Origin: Lingula anatina
Lineage: Eukaryota > Brachiopoda > Lingulata > Lingulida > Lingulidae
Assembly: GCF_001039355.2 (NCBI RefSeq)
Contig: NW_019773737.1
Span: 501,385 to 565,384 of the forward strand
Length of the DNA: 64,000 bases
Direction of reading: 5' to 3'
Made by a program: the position numbers and the translations under genes. The stretch's first letter is position 1. Each line of letters starts with the position of its first letter. Under the pieces are notes generated by a model. It searched no databases. It was not told where the DNA came from and saw only the letters and a program-made list of their open reading frames with translations. Positions 49,625-62,900 of the stretch are shown here, piece after piece.

Positions 49625-51020
49625 CCATATTAACATATGTTGAATTTTGAGATTTATTGTTGAAATAAAGATAATCAATAAAACAAATTTATGGTGTTTG
49701 AAGTAAAACAGTTCAGACTTACATCGTGATCATTTGTAAGCAAAAACACGTGGAATTGCAGACGTGACAGCCTTTTTGATCAAGACTGTATATTTAGGGT
49801 ATTGATGGGGTCTTCTACAACTTTTAGGCTCGAAAACGAAACGTTCTCCAATATCACCTACAATCACAGCTACATCCAAGGTTGTAAATCCGCCCTACAT
49901 GTAGAAAAGTACCCGCCTAATGACCTAATTATCACCTAGTCCTATTAAAAAAAACATGTGTAATGTGTCACGTGACAATTGTTTATTAGAAAGCGGTGCG
50001 AGAGGCGACGATACGTGTAAATGTTCACTTTGTCAAGAAACCCTGTTATCTAAGCAGGTAAGTCTAAATCTGAACATAGACGAGTTACATGGTTGTCGTA
50101 GTTACACTGTGTTGATACCTTAAAAGTAAACTTACAGCTAGTGAGAAGTTTAATCAAGTTTAGTTACGAAAAAATATATCGACTTCCATTTTACCCGATG
50201 TCATTGATCCCTCGCTGTATAGCACCATTACATTACATACACCTGGCGACTGCTACCATCAGTTTCTTACAACTAATATTTTGGGATAATTTCATAAAGA
50301 AACATGCGCCTCAAGAAAATAACAACTGTTCTTTCAAGAAATATTATTTTCCAGAGTAAGGCCCCTTCTGTCAAATTAATTCAGACTTTCATGTTGTTCA
50401 GCTTAAAACACCGTGGAGTGTAACTTACATTGACCCGATACGCACAGCGAAGATCAATACACTGTAGGAGGCCGCTCAAAAAACACTGATAAAAAAGGAG
50501 CGGCCCATGTGAATAATTTATTTGAAATGTATGTTAGGTGTATAATGTGTATTTATGGACAGTGGGAGCAGTAATCTTTAGAAAACTGAACAACAAAGTT
50601 CACTTTGTATGATTTAATATATATATTAAAAATCCAATTTGCTAAAGATTACAGTTCGAAATATCCATGACTTCACGTATCTATGATGTATGTTTATAGT
50701 TACGTTAGTTATATATTAATTACTTCATGTTTATCCTGGACTGCAGTAGACAGGATATTCTGTCCAAAAAGTTCGGGGCAAAATTAAACTTCTGTTCAGA
50801 AACTGACCTCAGCAGGTGCTTTGCCTCGTTAACACATCCAACACAAAACGTTTTGTTATTGACCCGTTTCCTCTCACACTGAGCGGTCGATTGATCTATA
50901 AACGATCTTTGTTATTTCGCAAATTATTGCATTTATTATTTTGTTTGGGTTACCGTATCCAAGTTACGTGTGCACGTAGCTACAGGTAGGTTGAAGCAGA
51001 CAAGCCAATGTTATCACAGT
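49625..51020 (+). repeat. 1.4-kb duplicated block, copy 1
   Basis: It is collinear with 55627-57030 in the same orientation, about 6.0 kb away. Shared landmarks in order: CATATTAAC, CTCGAAAACGAAACGTTCTC, ACATCCAAGGTTGTAAATCC, CACGTG (49969), GTGCGAGAGGCGAC, a donor-like GTAAGT (50058), the hairpin at about 50560-50690 and GAGCGGTCGATTGATCTATA. No ORF is conserved between copies. Confidence 0.85.
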
Positions 51021-51639
51021 AATAAAAAATCTTTTTTTATTCAATTGGGAATTTTTATTTTAAAACAACACTCCTAAGTCTTCAACACTGCAATATGGCT
51101 CGGAATACATACTACATATATTCGCATGGTATTAAGGAAAAAGACAGATGCCTCCAATCCATGATATGTGCATTCTTTATGTTATATTATTTTATTTTAA
51201 TTTTCGTTTAGAAGCCAGACTTGTCTTCATTCACAAATTTCACCAAAGATTAACATGGAAAGTAAAATACAAATGGTGTGAAGTAGTCCAGGTTGTGCTC
51301 AAAGACCTTACAATTATATTACCTCATTGGCAAGCCTGGGTCTTCTGTTAGCCGCCATATTTAAAATAGCATTGACCGAAATTGTATAGAAAAACATAAT
51401 TGTATTGCGAAACGACGAAGTCAAACATTAAACAACTAAATGCACAGCAGATTTTGATCATCTCGATGTTTTCAGCTAGCATACTGAGTACGAGATACGT
51501 TGGTGATCATAATTAAAAGAACATTGTATTTATGCTCTCCAAAATAATTTGTCTATATAAAGGTTAAACGCGCATAATCAAATCTGATATGAAAAAATAA
51601 GACTTCCACTTCCATTTCAACATGATACTTGATATGTTG

Positions 51640-52035
51640 ATCAGGGACCATTACATTTTATACACCTGTCGATTACAAAATGTCATTCATCTTATACTGA
51701 GTAAACATTTCATTTACAAACATGCGCCTCCCTTCAAAAAAAAATGTCTTTAACAAGAAAGGTGGTGTTCCCATCTCTCGATTTACGTTTTGTTAAGCTT
51801 ATAACACAATGGGCTGTAATAAACATTGATCCAACAGGAACAGGGCAGATCAATACATTGTACGAGTCTGCTTAAAATGCACTGAGCGCATAAATATAAA
51901 AAATAATGTGTGCATGGGGCTGTGGACAGTGCGAACAGAAATCTTTGGCACACTGAACAACAAAGTTCACTTTGTATGATTGAATATATGTAAAAAGTGA
52001 ATTTTGTTGTTCAATTCGCTAAAGATTTGTTTTTT
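51640..52035 (+). repeat. Partial third copy of the duplicated block
   Basis: It matches the second half of the 49625-51020 block, from ACCATTACATTTTATACACC to the hairpin CTGAACAACAAAGTTCACTT (about 51952). More diverged than the other two copies. Confidence 0.75.
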
Positions 52036-53480
52036 TTAATTGTTAATTTATTGAAAACCGATTGTGTCAAGTGAGTACCTTTATTTTTGGTTAACAGAAC
52101 AGTGCATTGCCTTTACACATCACATACTATTATGTCACATGCATTTTTTATGCGCAAATATGCATAATATTCGCTCTTGAATAATTTTCTGGGTTTAAAA
52201 GCTGTGAAAAGTGACAATATGATAACTCGTTGCAAAATAACGTATTTTTTGTTTATACTTGTTTATACTTGTCAAGCCATACCAATGTTGTGACAATTTT
52301 AGTCTATAAATACAAAAACTTAAGTGAAATTTTCAAAGTGAAAATAGTTATTACTTCACTTTGTAATATGAATGAATCGGTGTTTTTTGTTGATTTTTGT
52401 TCTGTAATTTTATTATCACTACGGTATCGTACGTACTGTGTCGTGTACGTATACCTACTTTATTAAAGCCACTACTAATGTCAATTGCCTGGCTTTGATA
52501 CACAGAATAACTTTCATTATGAGCAATTAGCTCTGTATCCCGAATAATTATTATAAAATATTTCGTTTGCTAGAATGGCATCTGCCATACAAGTATATGT
52601 TTGCTCTTGATTGTCTCTTTGCTTTATGAGTCACTGTAATCTCAAATAATCACTAACATTATTGGCAAGAACATGAGAAAAAATCGTTGAAATAGGCTGA
52701 AGAACAGTTCATTCCGTACTTAAGGATTTATTTCATAAATTGTGTTTCATGTTGAAAATATGCATGGTGAATAGAAATACTGCAAAATTAATGGAATTTA
52801 GCTGTGCTATCTTAGTATCTTAATGTTGTTTTGACAAGTTGCCACTTGGGTGGGAAATAAATAATCCATCCTAGTTCAAACTGCAATATAAAAAAAAATT
52901 GATTTGAATGACACATTAATTGAAACCACTTAAAGAGTCCGTTGTCAGTTATGTAAACTTAAAGTAACTGACTTTTCAAAACATGTCGTCTGTATTTTTC
53001 AGTTCAATACGCCTTTCATATTGACGTGGCGTTAACCTTGTGGTAACATGTTTAACATTATTTGGATGTAACGTTTATTCATATAAATAATATCAATGTC
53101 CTTTGTTAAACAGTTCTTCAGAAACAAAATGGTTTACACACAACAGCACTGAGCGTGCCAACGCTGACCCAACGTTACACATAGAATGAATGTATAGAAT
53201 CATCGTTTCAAAAGGTCAATGCTCTTTTTTTTTTTTTCAGTGTATACTGCATTTACTTAGCCTCTATTACAAAAAGATAGGAAATAAGATAGATAGAATA
53301 GATAGGAAGACAGCAAACCGGTTTGCATTTAGGGTTCAGTTAAGGTGTATCACTGTGTTGTCCAAATTATACATTTGACCTTTGTGTACTGTTTTTTTTA
53401 CAATGTGTGTGTAATATGTTTTATTAACCAGTGTATCGATTATCGAACTCTATAGAGCATCGTGTTTCCTCTTTTATTTC
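52036..53480. other. AT-rich intergenic region
   Basis: No recognised gene, repeat family or RNA. Short ORFs here have no coding character. Confidence 0.5.
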
Positions 53481-53499
53481 TACGTTTTCTTCGTCTTCC

Positions 53500-54820
53500 T
53501 TGTAACCTTATATTGATATGATAATATATTTTAATGCATCTGAAATGTTTTCTTCAGGTTCCCAGGAAGAGTTCTAACAACCCTTTCATTTTACTTTGTT
53601 GTGTCTCTTTGCGTTTATATTCTTACAACATAATATAGTTGTACTTCATAATACTCATATGCGTCTTGCTTACTGTCCGATGCAAGTTCCCCTTTTCCTG
53701 TGTCATGAATGTCTCTATCTTGCGTTTCACTGGTCGTTTTTTTCCCCGTTTGATTTGTTGTCTTGCTCATAATTACTTTCATTCAGCCTTTTGTATTTAT
53801 TGTAGTCTTTAGGGTCATAATACATTTTCAATATGTTTACATGAACAGGCGATTTATGTTCCTTGTGTGATTTACAATCTCTCAAGTAATACGTTCACCC
53901 TGTTGGACCTTTGTACTTCGTGTACAATTTTGAACTTAATCCTTTAGGTGTCATTGGCGTATATATCCAAACTCTATCGCCTATTGTATAAATTGGTTGC
54001 TTTGATTTAAGGTCATACCTTGCTTTATATTGTTTCTGAGCTGCTTCCCTGTTCTTGTTGCAATTGCCTGGGCCGTTTTAAGGATGTCTTTCAATTCTTC
54101 AATGTACTGATTTAGATTTTTTTTCACGAAGTTCAGGGATCAAATCACTATTTAATGGTGTACGCATTTCTAGTCCAGATACTAAATAAAAGGACAAAAA
54201 TGTGTAGATAGTGTACAAGGAGTCATGCGCAATGCCACCATTACACCTGGAAATATATCAGGCCAATTAGTTTGATCTTTATTACAATATGCTCTCAAAG
54301 TTTGCACAATTATTGGATTGGTTCTTTCACGGGCTGCATTACTTTGTGGATACCATGCACTAGTATGATAGCGTTTTATGTGGAATAATTTACACAACGA
54401 TTGAATAATTTGAGATAAAAAAATTATGTCCGCGATCAGAAACGAAATATGACGGACAACCATATCTTGTAAAAACTCTATAAAGAGCCTTAGCTATTTC
54501 TTCAGCTTCTTGGGTTTTCAAAGGTATTGCTTGAATTGAAAAGAGAACATGTAACTAAAAAAATATACTTATATCCTTCTTTTGATTTTATCAAAGGACC
54601 TAAAATGGCCATGTGCATTCTTTCAAACACACCTGCTATTGGTTAGGGGTTCAAAGGTGCTGGAGGATCTCTACGCAATTGCTTAACTTTTTGACACACT
54701 TCACATGATTTTACATACTCCATGACATCTTTATCAAGTGATATCCAATAGTATTTATTTCTTATAGAAGTAAATGTTCTATCACAACCCTGATAACCAC
54801 CGGTTGTTCGAGAGAAAATA
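53500..54820 (-). pseudogene. Gypsy/Ty3-like integrase fragment
   Basis: On the minus strand, from about 54820 downward: a zinc-binding start (CEVCQKVKQLRRDPPAP, about 54650-54700), the integrase core with RYHTSAWYPQSNA (about 54340-54380) and CNKDQTNWPDIFPG (about 54255-54295), then a post-core segment with GDRVWIYTPMTPKG (about 53940-53985). It is broken by several frameshifts and stops. No LTRs, protease or reverse transcriptase were found, so it is a remnant. Confidence 0.75.
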
Positions 54821-55626
54821 ACAGTCGCGTTTAATAAAAGATAGCGAGCTATAGTAAGACCCCCCCCCTCCTCTTTAACTGGTGATTTTCACTGTAAATT
54901 GACCATACTTTCATACAATTTGTGATCACTCAGTCAGACTTCCCTCTGTTGCACTTTGGAGTTGGATTGTCCTTGCGCCTCTGTCAATGCACCTCATTTA
55001 ATTTCAATATTATAATATAAGTATAGTATAAGTAATATATTATTTCCTTATTCCTCATTCATGTTTTATAAATACTTGAATGCAGTATGTTTATAAATAA
55101 ATTATACATTTATAAATTAATGCAATAACATTTTTGAGACAGGTTGATGCTGACGCTCATGCATGTTAATCAAACAAACAATACTTAGTTCAATTTTTGA
55201 CTGCGGAAAAATTCACATTGGATGAAATAACTGATAACAAATTTAACTAGCAGTTTGTTAGCAACACTAAAAACATGATCGTGATGAACAAAAGGACAGT
55301 TCGCTACGCGTGGCACGCGTTAGCATGGGTTCTAACATCTTAAAGCTATAATCCTATCGCCGCAACAAACAATGGGGACCTTCTGGTTGATGTATCCTGC
55401 TGTTAATTACACCTAGTTACAGCTGAAATGTCGCGCTCGCGCTGGACCACAGATATGGGGTTCACTCGCCTAAGGTATTGTGTTATTACGCCTAAACTGT
55501 TGTGTTTTTGCGTTCGAATTTTGAAGAGATCTATACGGCTCTCCATTGTTTTATTCACAGGATAGGGATTAAAACATTTCAAAAGTCGTACAACGGAAAC
55601 ATAATTATTATTACTACTGTATTTGC
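54821..55626. other. Intergenic region
   Basis: Nothing recognised apart from a poly-C run near 54860. Confidence 0.5.
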
Positions 55627-57030
55627 CATATTAACGTATGTTGAATTTTGCGATTTTTGTTGAAAACAGTTTTATGGTGTTGAAAAAAAAAGTTCATAGC
55701 TACATTGTGATCATTTGTAAACAAACGCACATGGCATTGTAGCTGTGACAGCCTTTGTGATCAATACTGTACATGTAGGGCAGTGGGGTCAACTTCTAGT
55801 TTAGATGCGATTATAGGCTCGAAAACGAAACGTTCTCTAGTATCACCTAGATTCAAAGCTACATCCAAGGTTGTAAATCCGCCCAACATGTAAAAAAGTC
55901 CCCGGCTGGTGACCTTATTATCACCTTGTCCTATTAAAAAACATGCGTAATGTGCCACGTGACAACATTTTATCAGAAATCGGTGCGAGAGGCGACAATA
56001 CATGTACGTGTAAATATTCGCATTGTCAAGAAACCCAACTGTCAAAGTTGGTAAGTATAAATCTGAACATAGATAAGTTACATGGTTGTTGTATCGTTAC
56101 AGTGTTTTCATATCTTTGAAGTAAATTTACAGCTACTGAGGAGTTAAATCAACTTTGATTAAGAAAAATATATATCGACTTTTCCCTCCATTTTACCCAA
56201 TGTCATTGATCCATCGCTCTAGCACCGTTACATTCTATACACCTGACGACAGCTGCCATCAGTTTCTTACATCTAATATTTAGGGATAACAAACATGCGT
56301 CTCAAAAAACAATAACAAGAAAGATGGCTTTCCAGAACACCACCAAGCAAATCAAAATGACTTAAGACTTTCATGTTGTTAAGCTTATAACACCGTGGAG
56401 TGTAATATACATTGATTCGACAGGTACAGCGAAGATCAAAACATTGAAAGGGGCTGCTCAAAATACACTGAGCGAAAAAAAAAAAAAAAATGAACGGCCC
56501 ATGTGAATAATTTGTTTGAGATGTATGTAAGGTGTATAAGGTGTTACTATGGACAGTCGAACAGTAATTTTTAGCACACTGAACAACAAATTTCACTTTG
56601 TATGATTAAATATACGTAGAAAGTGAATTTTGTTATTTTATGTGCTAAAGATTACCGTCCGAACTGCCCATGGCTTCATGTAACAATGACGTGCGTTTAT
56701 ATTTACGTTACTTATATTAATTACTTTAAATTGGGTTTATTCTGAACTGAAGATGAAAGATTTTATTTTCCAAATTGTTAAGGGCAAAATTAAACTTATG
56801 TTGAGAAAAGGACCTCGACTGACGCTTTGACTTGTCAACACATCCAACACAAAACGTGTTATTGACCCGTTTGCTCTCACGCTGAGCGGTCGATTGATCT
56901 ATAAACCAAATATTTATTTTTCTCTGAAACTCATTACATTTATTATTTTGTTTGGGTTGTCGTTTTTAAGTAACTGGTGCACGTAGCTAGGCTGAAGCAG
57001 ACGAGCCAATATTACCGCAGTGCTTAATTT
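55627..57030 (+). repeat. 1.4-kb duplicated block, copy 2
   Basis: It is collinear with 49625-51020. It retains CTCGAAAACGAAACGTTCTC, CACGTG (55956-55961), GTGCGAGAGGCGAC, a donor-like GTTG|GTAAGT at 56051, a hairpin (about 56545-56680) and GAGCGGTCGATTGATCTATA. Because it is the closest block upstream of gene D, it could hold that gene's promoter and a 5' untranslated exon; this is inference. Confidence 0.85.
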
Positions 57031-57158
57031 CTAATTTTTCTAATGGGCCAACTGTCATAATTAGGTTGAAGCAGACGTGGATTATTACTTTCTACTTAAA
57101 TTATAATTGAATTTTAAATATATATCTGATAAACTTGGAAAGCCCTGCATCTCTCATC

Positions 57159-57505
57159 TTAAAGGGATAATAACTCTTCGTATGAGGTCTATATTTCACA
57201 ATAAAAACATTGTGAATAACTCAAAGTAGTATAATATATTCTGTTTTACGACAAAAACAGCAGTTAAAGCTATTATTCTGATATCTGAGCTTGTCTTCAT
57301 ACCACGTGACCTCCACTGATGGCTATACTCTGTTATAATCTCTTAAGAGATTTTAACAAAAAAACCAAACTTTTTAGAAAAAAAACAGGGACTAACTTTG
57401 AATGTAAAAATGGATTCATTAACCATTGGTAAGTACGGGAAAATTGTTTTTGAACCCAGGGAAATTCATTTTTTGGCCAAAACGAAGAGTAATTATCCCT
57501 TTTAA
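57159..57505 (-). mobile_element. MITE with AAAGGGATAATAACTCTTC terminal inverted repeats, copy 2
   Basis: It is the inverted copy of 18317-18663, with matching termini and interior (for example GGCTATACTCTGTTATAATC). About 345 bp, no ORF. Confidence 0.85.
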
Positions 57506-57710
57506 TATGTGTGAAAGGGTTTAATTGCCTTTAGAGTTTGATATGGGAGTCATAAGAAGTTTTACAGGACATAAATTTCAATGTGGCGGACTTTAAAACG
57601 TTTATTAAGAGAGAACCTCTCATAAATCATTTTACACCGTTAAAAATTTAAAATTTCTTTGGGTATATAAAGACCATTATTTGTCCCTTATTATTCTATT
57701 GACTTTAAAA

Positions 57711-59340
57711 TACAGACTTGACATTTAATATGGAATATTTTTTTCCAAATCACTTTTCATCAATTTTTTCCTATTTAACTGACTGATAAATGAAAATAGG
57801 GATTAATATCGTGTTTTAATGACTTTAAATAATCTCTTCAATGTCATTGTGACATCAGTTCATTAATTGAATTCGCCCGTGAAGCAAACAAAAATACATT
57901 GCCTATTTTATGTCATACAATAACCATTAAAATCGGTATTTTGGATCTCCATATTTTACAAATTATCGTCTGTAAAAGATTTACACGCCCCACAAAGGAC
58001 CCTCATGTCAGTGTCTAATCACAGCAACGGTCGCTGTTACGTCTGACTTGGTCTAGCTGCTTCCAGGTCTCTCAAGCGGCAAGGCATTTCTTGGGATAGT
58101 TTTTTAGAGTTCAATCTGGAATAACATTCCAGGCATTGGTCAAAACCTGTCCAATTTGGTTCAGTTTTGTCGCACGACATGTAGGCCGTTGGTTCGGCTA
58201 GTAATGGCCTACCCACATATTGTCTATGTGGTTCAAATTTGGCAATATTGATGACCAAGGTTGCTGCTCATTCTGCTGGTTCTGTAAGTTATCTGCTAAT
58301 AAAAGTGCTCTGTGTGAACCGGCACTTTCACCGTGCTACCTAAAATTGTTCCTAAGGCGCCCCCTATCAAATGATAGTCAAGTGGTTCCCAGATTATTCC
58401 TTTATTTGATCTGGTTCAGGTTTTCATAGATGACTACTATTGGTGTTTTGGCACCAATGTGGTATCCAGTCCAAATACTGACGCTGTCAATGACCCTAGT
58501 CACTTTATAGACTCAACACACACTTCATCATAGGCCTCTTATGGATGTCTGTAAACTCTGTTTTGACTAGTTGAGCGGTACAGGTGAAATCTGACCTCAG
58601 TAAAGAAAGCCACGCGATTTCAGTTTTCTACCCAGAAACGGTCATGGTCCCCAGTTCATTAAAGAAACAGACGACGCTGTTTTGCCGTTTACAGTGGGTT
58701 CCCCGGAGGTCGTCTGGTATTCTAACCTGCTAAAACAAGTTTGTTGTTCGATAAGGGCCTTGAAAAACGCGTTTTGACAGCAATTTACCCCTCATTCTGA
58801 ACGGACTGGGTGTGAGTCCTGTACCCTGGTGGGAAGATTTTGATACATTGGGTGTGGCCTCTGTGTAGGTACATCAGTCTGGGCATTACTCTATAAAACT
58901 GTGCGGACCGTTCTGTTTGGTGCAATAATCTGTCTGGCAATGTCTGTCTTTTTAGCACCATTCTACCACGGATAATTTTTTTTTATAAATCACCACTTAG
59001 TTCTTTTTACGCACTGCAAAACCGACCGCTTGCATGCAAAATTTCAAATTTTTTTATGCAATAGTTGCCGACATATAGATACTTTTTTGACAGAACCATG
59101 CTTTGGCACTCCCAAGCATGAACGAGTCCAAAGGAGCACTACCCAATTAAATCATTGCATAATACACAATACAGCAGTGCAATAGACATGGTAGTCAGTT
59201 CATTAGTAGCGACACACCTGACTACACACTTCTCCATTCACATATCTTATATGAGATCGGATTTTTTTTGAAAAAAGAATGCATTTTACCAAGGCATACC
59301 TTCGAAACTAAAATATTCCATATTAAATGTCAAGTCTGTA
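57711..59340 (-). mobile_element. Tc1/mariner-like element with perfect 30-bp terminal repeats
   Basis: 57711-57740 and 59311-59340 are exact reverse complements including the TA target duplication (TACAGACTTGACATTTAATA at the left). The minus strand encodes a decayed transposase: the C-terminal part is visible at 58258-58037 (SQEMPCRLRDLEAARPSQT) and upstream pieces are in broken frames. It is about 1.6 kb. Its right end is 30 bases from the acceptor of gene D's HEPN exon. Confidence 0.85.
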
Positions 59341-59370
59341 TAATAACATGGATTCATTTTGTTTTTTCAG

Positions 59371-59969
59371 AACCTGGTCGTTAACCATGGCAAACGCTTT
59401 GGGAATGCCCTCAGAAATCCCACGAAATGAAAGGGAAAATTATTTTCGCATGCGGTTGCTCTTAGAACGTGCAACTGACGTACTTCGAAATGTTCTCAGG
59501 ACTCAGCTACAAGCAGCCTATCCAGGACTATCTGATCCCAGTAAAACTGACAATCTTTTTGACGTGCTTGACAATCAACAAGTCAAACATACCTTACTGC
59601 TATTGAAAAAGAGAAATGTAATGAACTCGAGTCAAATAAAACTACTGTATCCCTCTGGCACCCCTTCAACAACTGTGACATTGCAGGATTTAGACATTAC
59701 ACTTTTAGTTGTTTTATTAAGAAACATCACCAATCTGAACCCTCATGCTAAATGGGAAAACCCACCAGTGTCCGACACTTCAATAGAGGCCAACATTGGT
59801 AGATTGAAGACCTACCGTAATCATCTCTCGCATGGACATCGTCTTGGCATCACTGACACGGCATTTCAGGCAGAGTTTAATTCACTCAAGCACGTCCTGT
59901 TGTCACTGTCATCAAAATATACCAGCAATGACTTCGACAAGCTTCTTATTGAGCCACTGGAGGCTAAAG
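59371..59969 (+). CDS. Gene D exon 1: HEPN domain
   Basis: From ATG 59387, 194 codons plus one base. It starts MANALGMPSEIPRNERENYF, with helical segments typical of the DZIP3/hRUL138-type HEPN found in invertebrate NLR-like proteins. The putative catalytic motif is R144-N-H-L-S-H149. The acceptor GTTTTTTCAG (59361-59370) is strong, but the transposon right end is only 30 bases upstream, so the branch point must lie in or next to the terminal repeat. Confidence 0.85.
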
Positions 59970-62900
59970 GTAATTAATTTATATAAAGCAGCAGTTCATG
60001 AGAAATTTCAGAAGCTTATTTCACGTAGTTAAATATTTACGGGTTTATACAAGTGTTGAATATGGTCCACTATAAAGCGTCTTGGTCAATCATATGCGTG
60101 GTAAAAGTTACGTATGGTAAAAATTATTTGGTGGATCACCCATAATTTGAATACAGTCAGGATCGTCAGACAAAACATTTATTGTTAATATTTATTGAAA
60201 CCCGAAAATTGCGAAATACATATCAGCCAATCCAAGAAAAGGTTCCAAGTACAAATATAACTGACGCAGCTTATTCTCAGTTAGAAGTTAGTATAAATTT
60301 TGTGTAATTTAGTGTTACGATATCACATGTGTTTCGCATAAAAGAACAATTATTCACATATTTGCACTCACCTTCTTTGCTCTTGATTAATTTGCATTTA
60401 TGTTTTTTTCTTATATAACGTTCGTTTATCTTTTATGTACGTTAGTCATGGCTTCGTCGTAGTTACATCATATATATATATATCGCAAAATGGATGATAC
60501 ACATTGTCTTGCAGTATGACCCACTATGGTGTAAATGTATGGACATTTCTTTTAATGATTTTTAATAATTTATAATATTAGCATTACAGATTTTTGACCA
60601 GTCCATCTTAAAAACAACAAAATTTGGATAGTCTTTTCGTTCTTTACTCGAATTGTGTCAATGTTCTATCAATTATAAAAAAATAACAGTAGGAAGATAA
60701 ATACAGTACCAAGATGATTATTGTTACAATTATTCTCTCCATCTAACATTTTTTTCAGTTGCCCCATGTCAGCTCCTCTCAGTACAGCTACCAGGAAAAC
60801 GTGCTGACCTTAAAGGCCGTGAAGACTTGGTGCAACGAATACAGCAGCACATTGCAGGTGAAATCCGACTTGTTCTTCTAACTGGGATGGGGGGCATTGG
60901 GAAGACATCGGTGGCTATCGAAGTCGGGCAGCGTGAGCAAAATGTTCTGTACATTGATATGAGACAAGTCACCAACCTTGAATCTGTGAAGTTATCTCTA
61001 GTTCAGCACTACCACCCAACACGACCCCTGAAAGATTTATACAGTGACTTTCAAAACATATTCATACAAACTTTGTCTTGTTTAACCTCAGACCAGGTTA
61101 TAATTTTTGATAACAATGATGAGGTCATTAAGTCAAATCTGCAAGAATTCCACAACTTGGTCCAAGATATTTTGAATACAACAAAGCATATCACATTACT
61201 GTGTACCAGTCGCGAAACATTCAGTCTCATGTCGCATGACATGACGGTCGTGGACGTACCTGCCCTTGATAAGGACCCCTCCATTGATATCCTTTGGGCA
61301 GGAAAAAACACTAGTCCCACCGACAGCGAGTCAATTGTGTTAAGTGAAATAGCAGAAAAATGTGGGGCAAATCCCCTTGCACTGAAATTATTATCAGTTC
61401 AACTCAAGAAAAAAACTGCGCAAAAATTATTGGACAGGATGAACAAAAATATCATTGAATGCTTGAATGTACCAAATCTTCCAGCTTCTCAAGAAATGAT
61501 GGCATGCCTGGATATGTCTTACGAAGCACTGAATAATGAAGAACAGAAATTGTTTCGAGCGTTACATATATTTCCAGTTTCAATTTCCTTGCAAGAAATT
61601 TCAGAAATGTTAGATAAAGATGAGGATGAATGTGAATCTATCCTTGACAGTCTTTGTAACAAATCCCTCTTAAGTGTAGACTCACGTGTGTATGATCTCC
61701 ATTCCTTATTAAGAGCTTATGCAGAGTTTCAAGCACAAAAATATCGAAATGAAATAGCTCACATACAAGATGCATACTGTAAACATTATGTGAATCAGGT
61801 CCCTCTTCTGTTATCCGAATTTTATACCCTTTCGTCCAAGGAAACGTATGAAAAAGCCCAAACAATTCTGCCACATCTGAAGGTTATAGCTAGTTTGCTG
61901 TCAGATCAACTTGGCAACAAAACGCTGCATGATAAGGACATGGCATTAAAAAAATGGAAAACTCTGTACTTAATTGCAGGTGTATTTCAAAACTTTTTCT
62001 TGTACCCTGAAGCCTTAACGATACTGAAAAAATTGAAAATATTGGATGAAAAATATTTCCTATCTGAACAAATTGCTCCATCTTTCTATGGCATGATTGG
62101 AGATGTGCTGCATGCTATGGGAAAGTACAATGAAGCACTCACATATCACATGACATATCTTGACATCAGGAAAGCAAGACTTGGTGAAAAACACCCGAAA
62201 ACTGCATGGGCATACAATGATGCTGGTGGCACACTATTTGACCTGGGTAAGTACCCAGAGGCACTTACATATTATAAAAAATATCCTGAAATTCAGAAAG
62301 AAATACTTGGCGAGGAACACCCTGATACTGGTAGCACATACGAGAAAATTGGTAATGTACTATCTCAGATGGGTGACTACCTAGAGGCACTTACATATTA
62401 TGACAAATCACTTAAAATCCAGAAAGAAATACATGGTGAAAGACATCCTGAGACTGGCAGGACATACCATAATATTGGCAATGCACTACAAGGCATGGGT
62501 TAGCACGCAGATGCACTTACATATTATGAGAAATATCTTGAAATCATTAAAGAAATATTTGGTGAAAATCATCCCAATATTGGTAATGCATACCAGAATA
62601 TTGGCACTACGCTACGTAAAATGGGTAAGAATTTAGAGGCATTCAAATATTTTGAGAAATCTCTTGAAACTATAAAAGAAATACTTGGTGAGAAACACCC
62701 TTATACTGCCAAGGCATACATTAATATTGGCAATGCATTGCGCGAGATGAGTAAGTACTCAGAGGCACTTACATATTATGAGAAATCTCTTGTCATCCAG
62801 AAAAAAAACCTTGGTGAGAAACACCTTGATGCTGCAGTGACAAACTATTGTATTGGCAGTACACTATATGACATGGGTAAGTACCCAGAGGCACTTCCAT

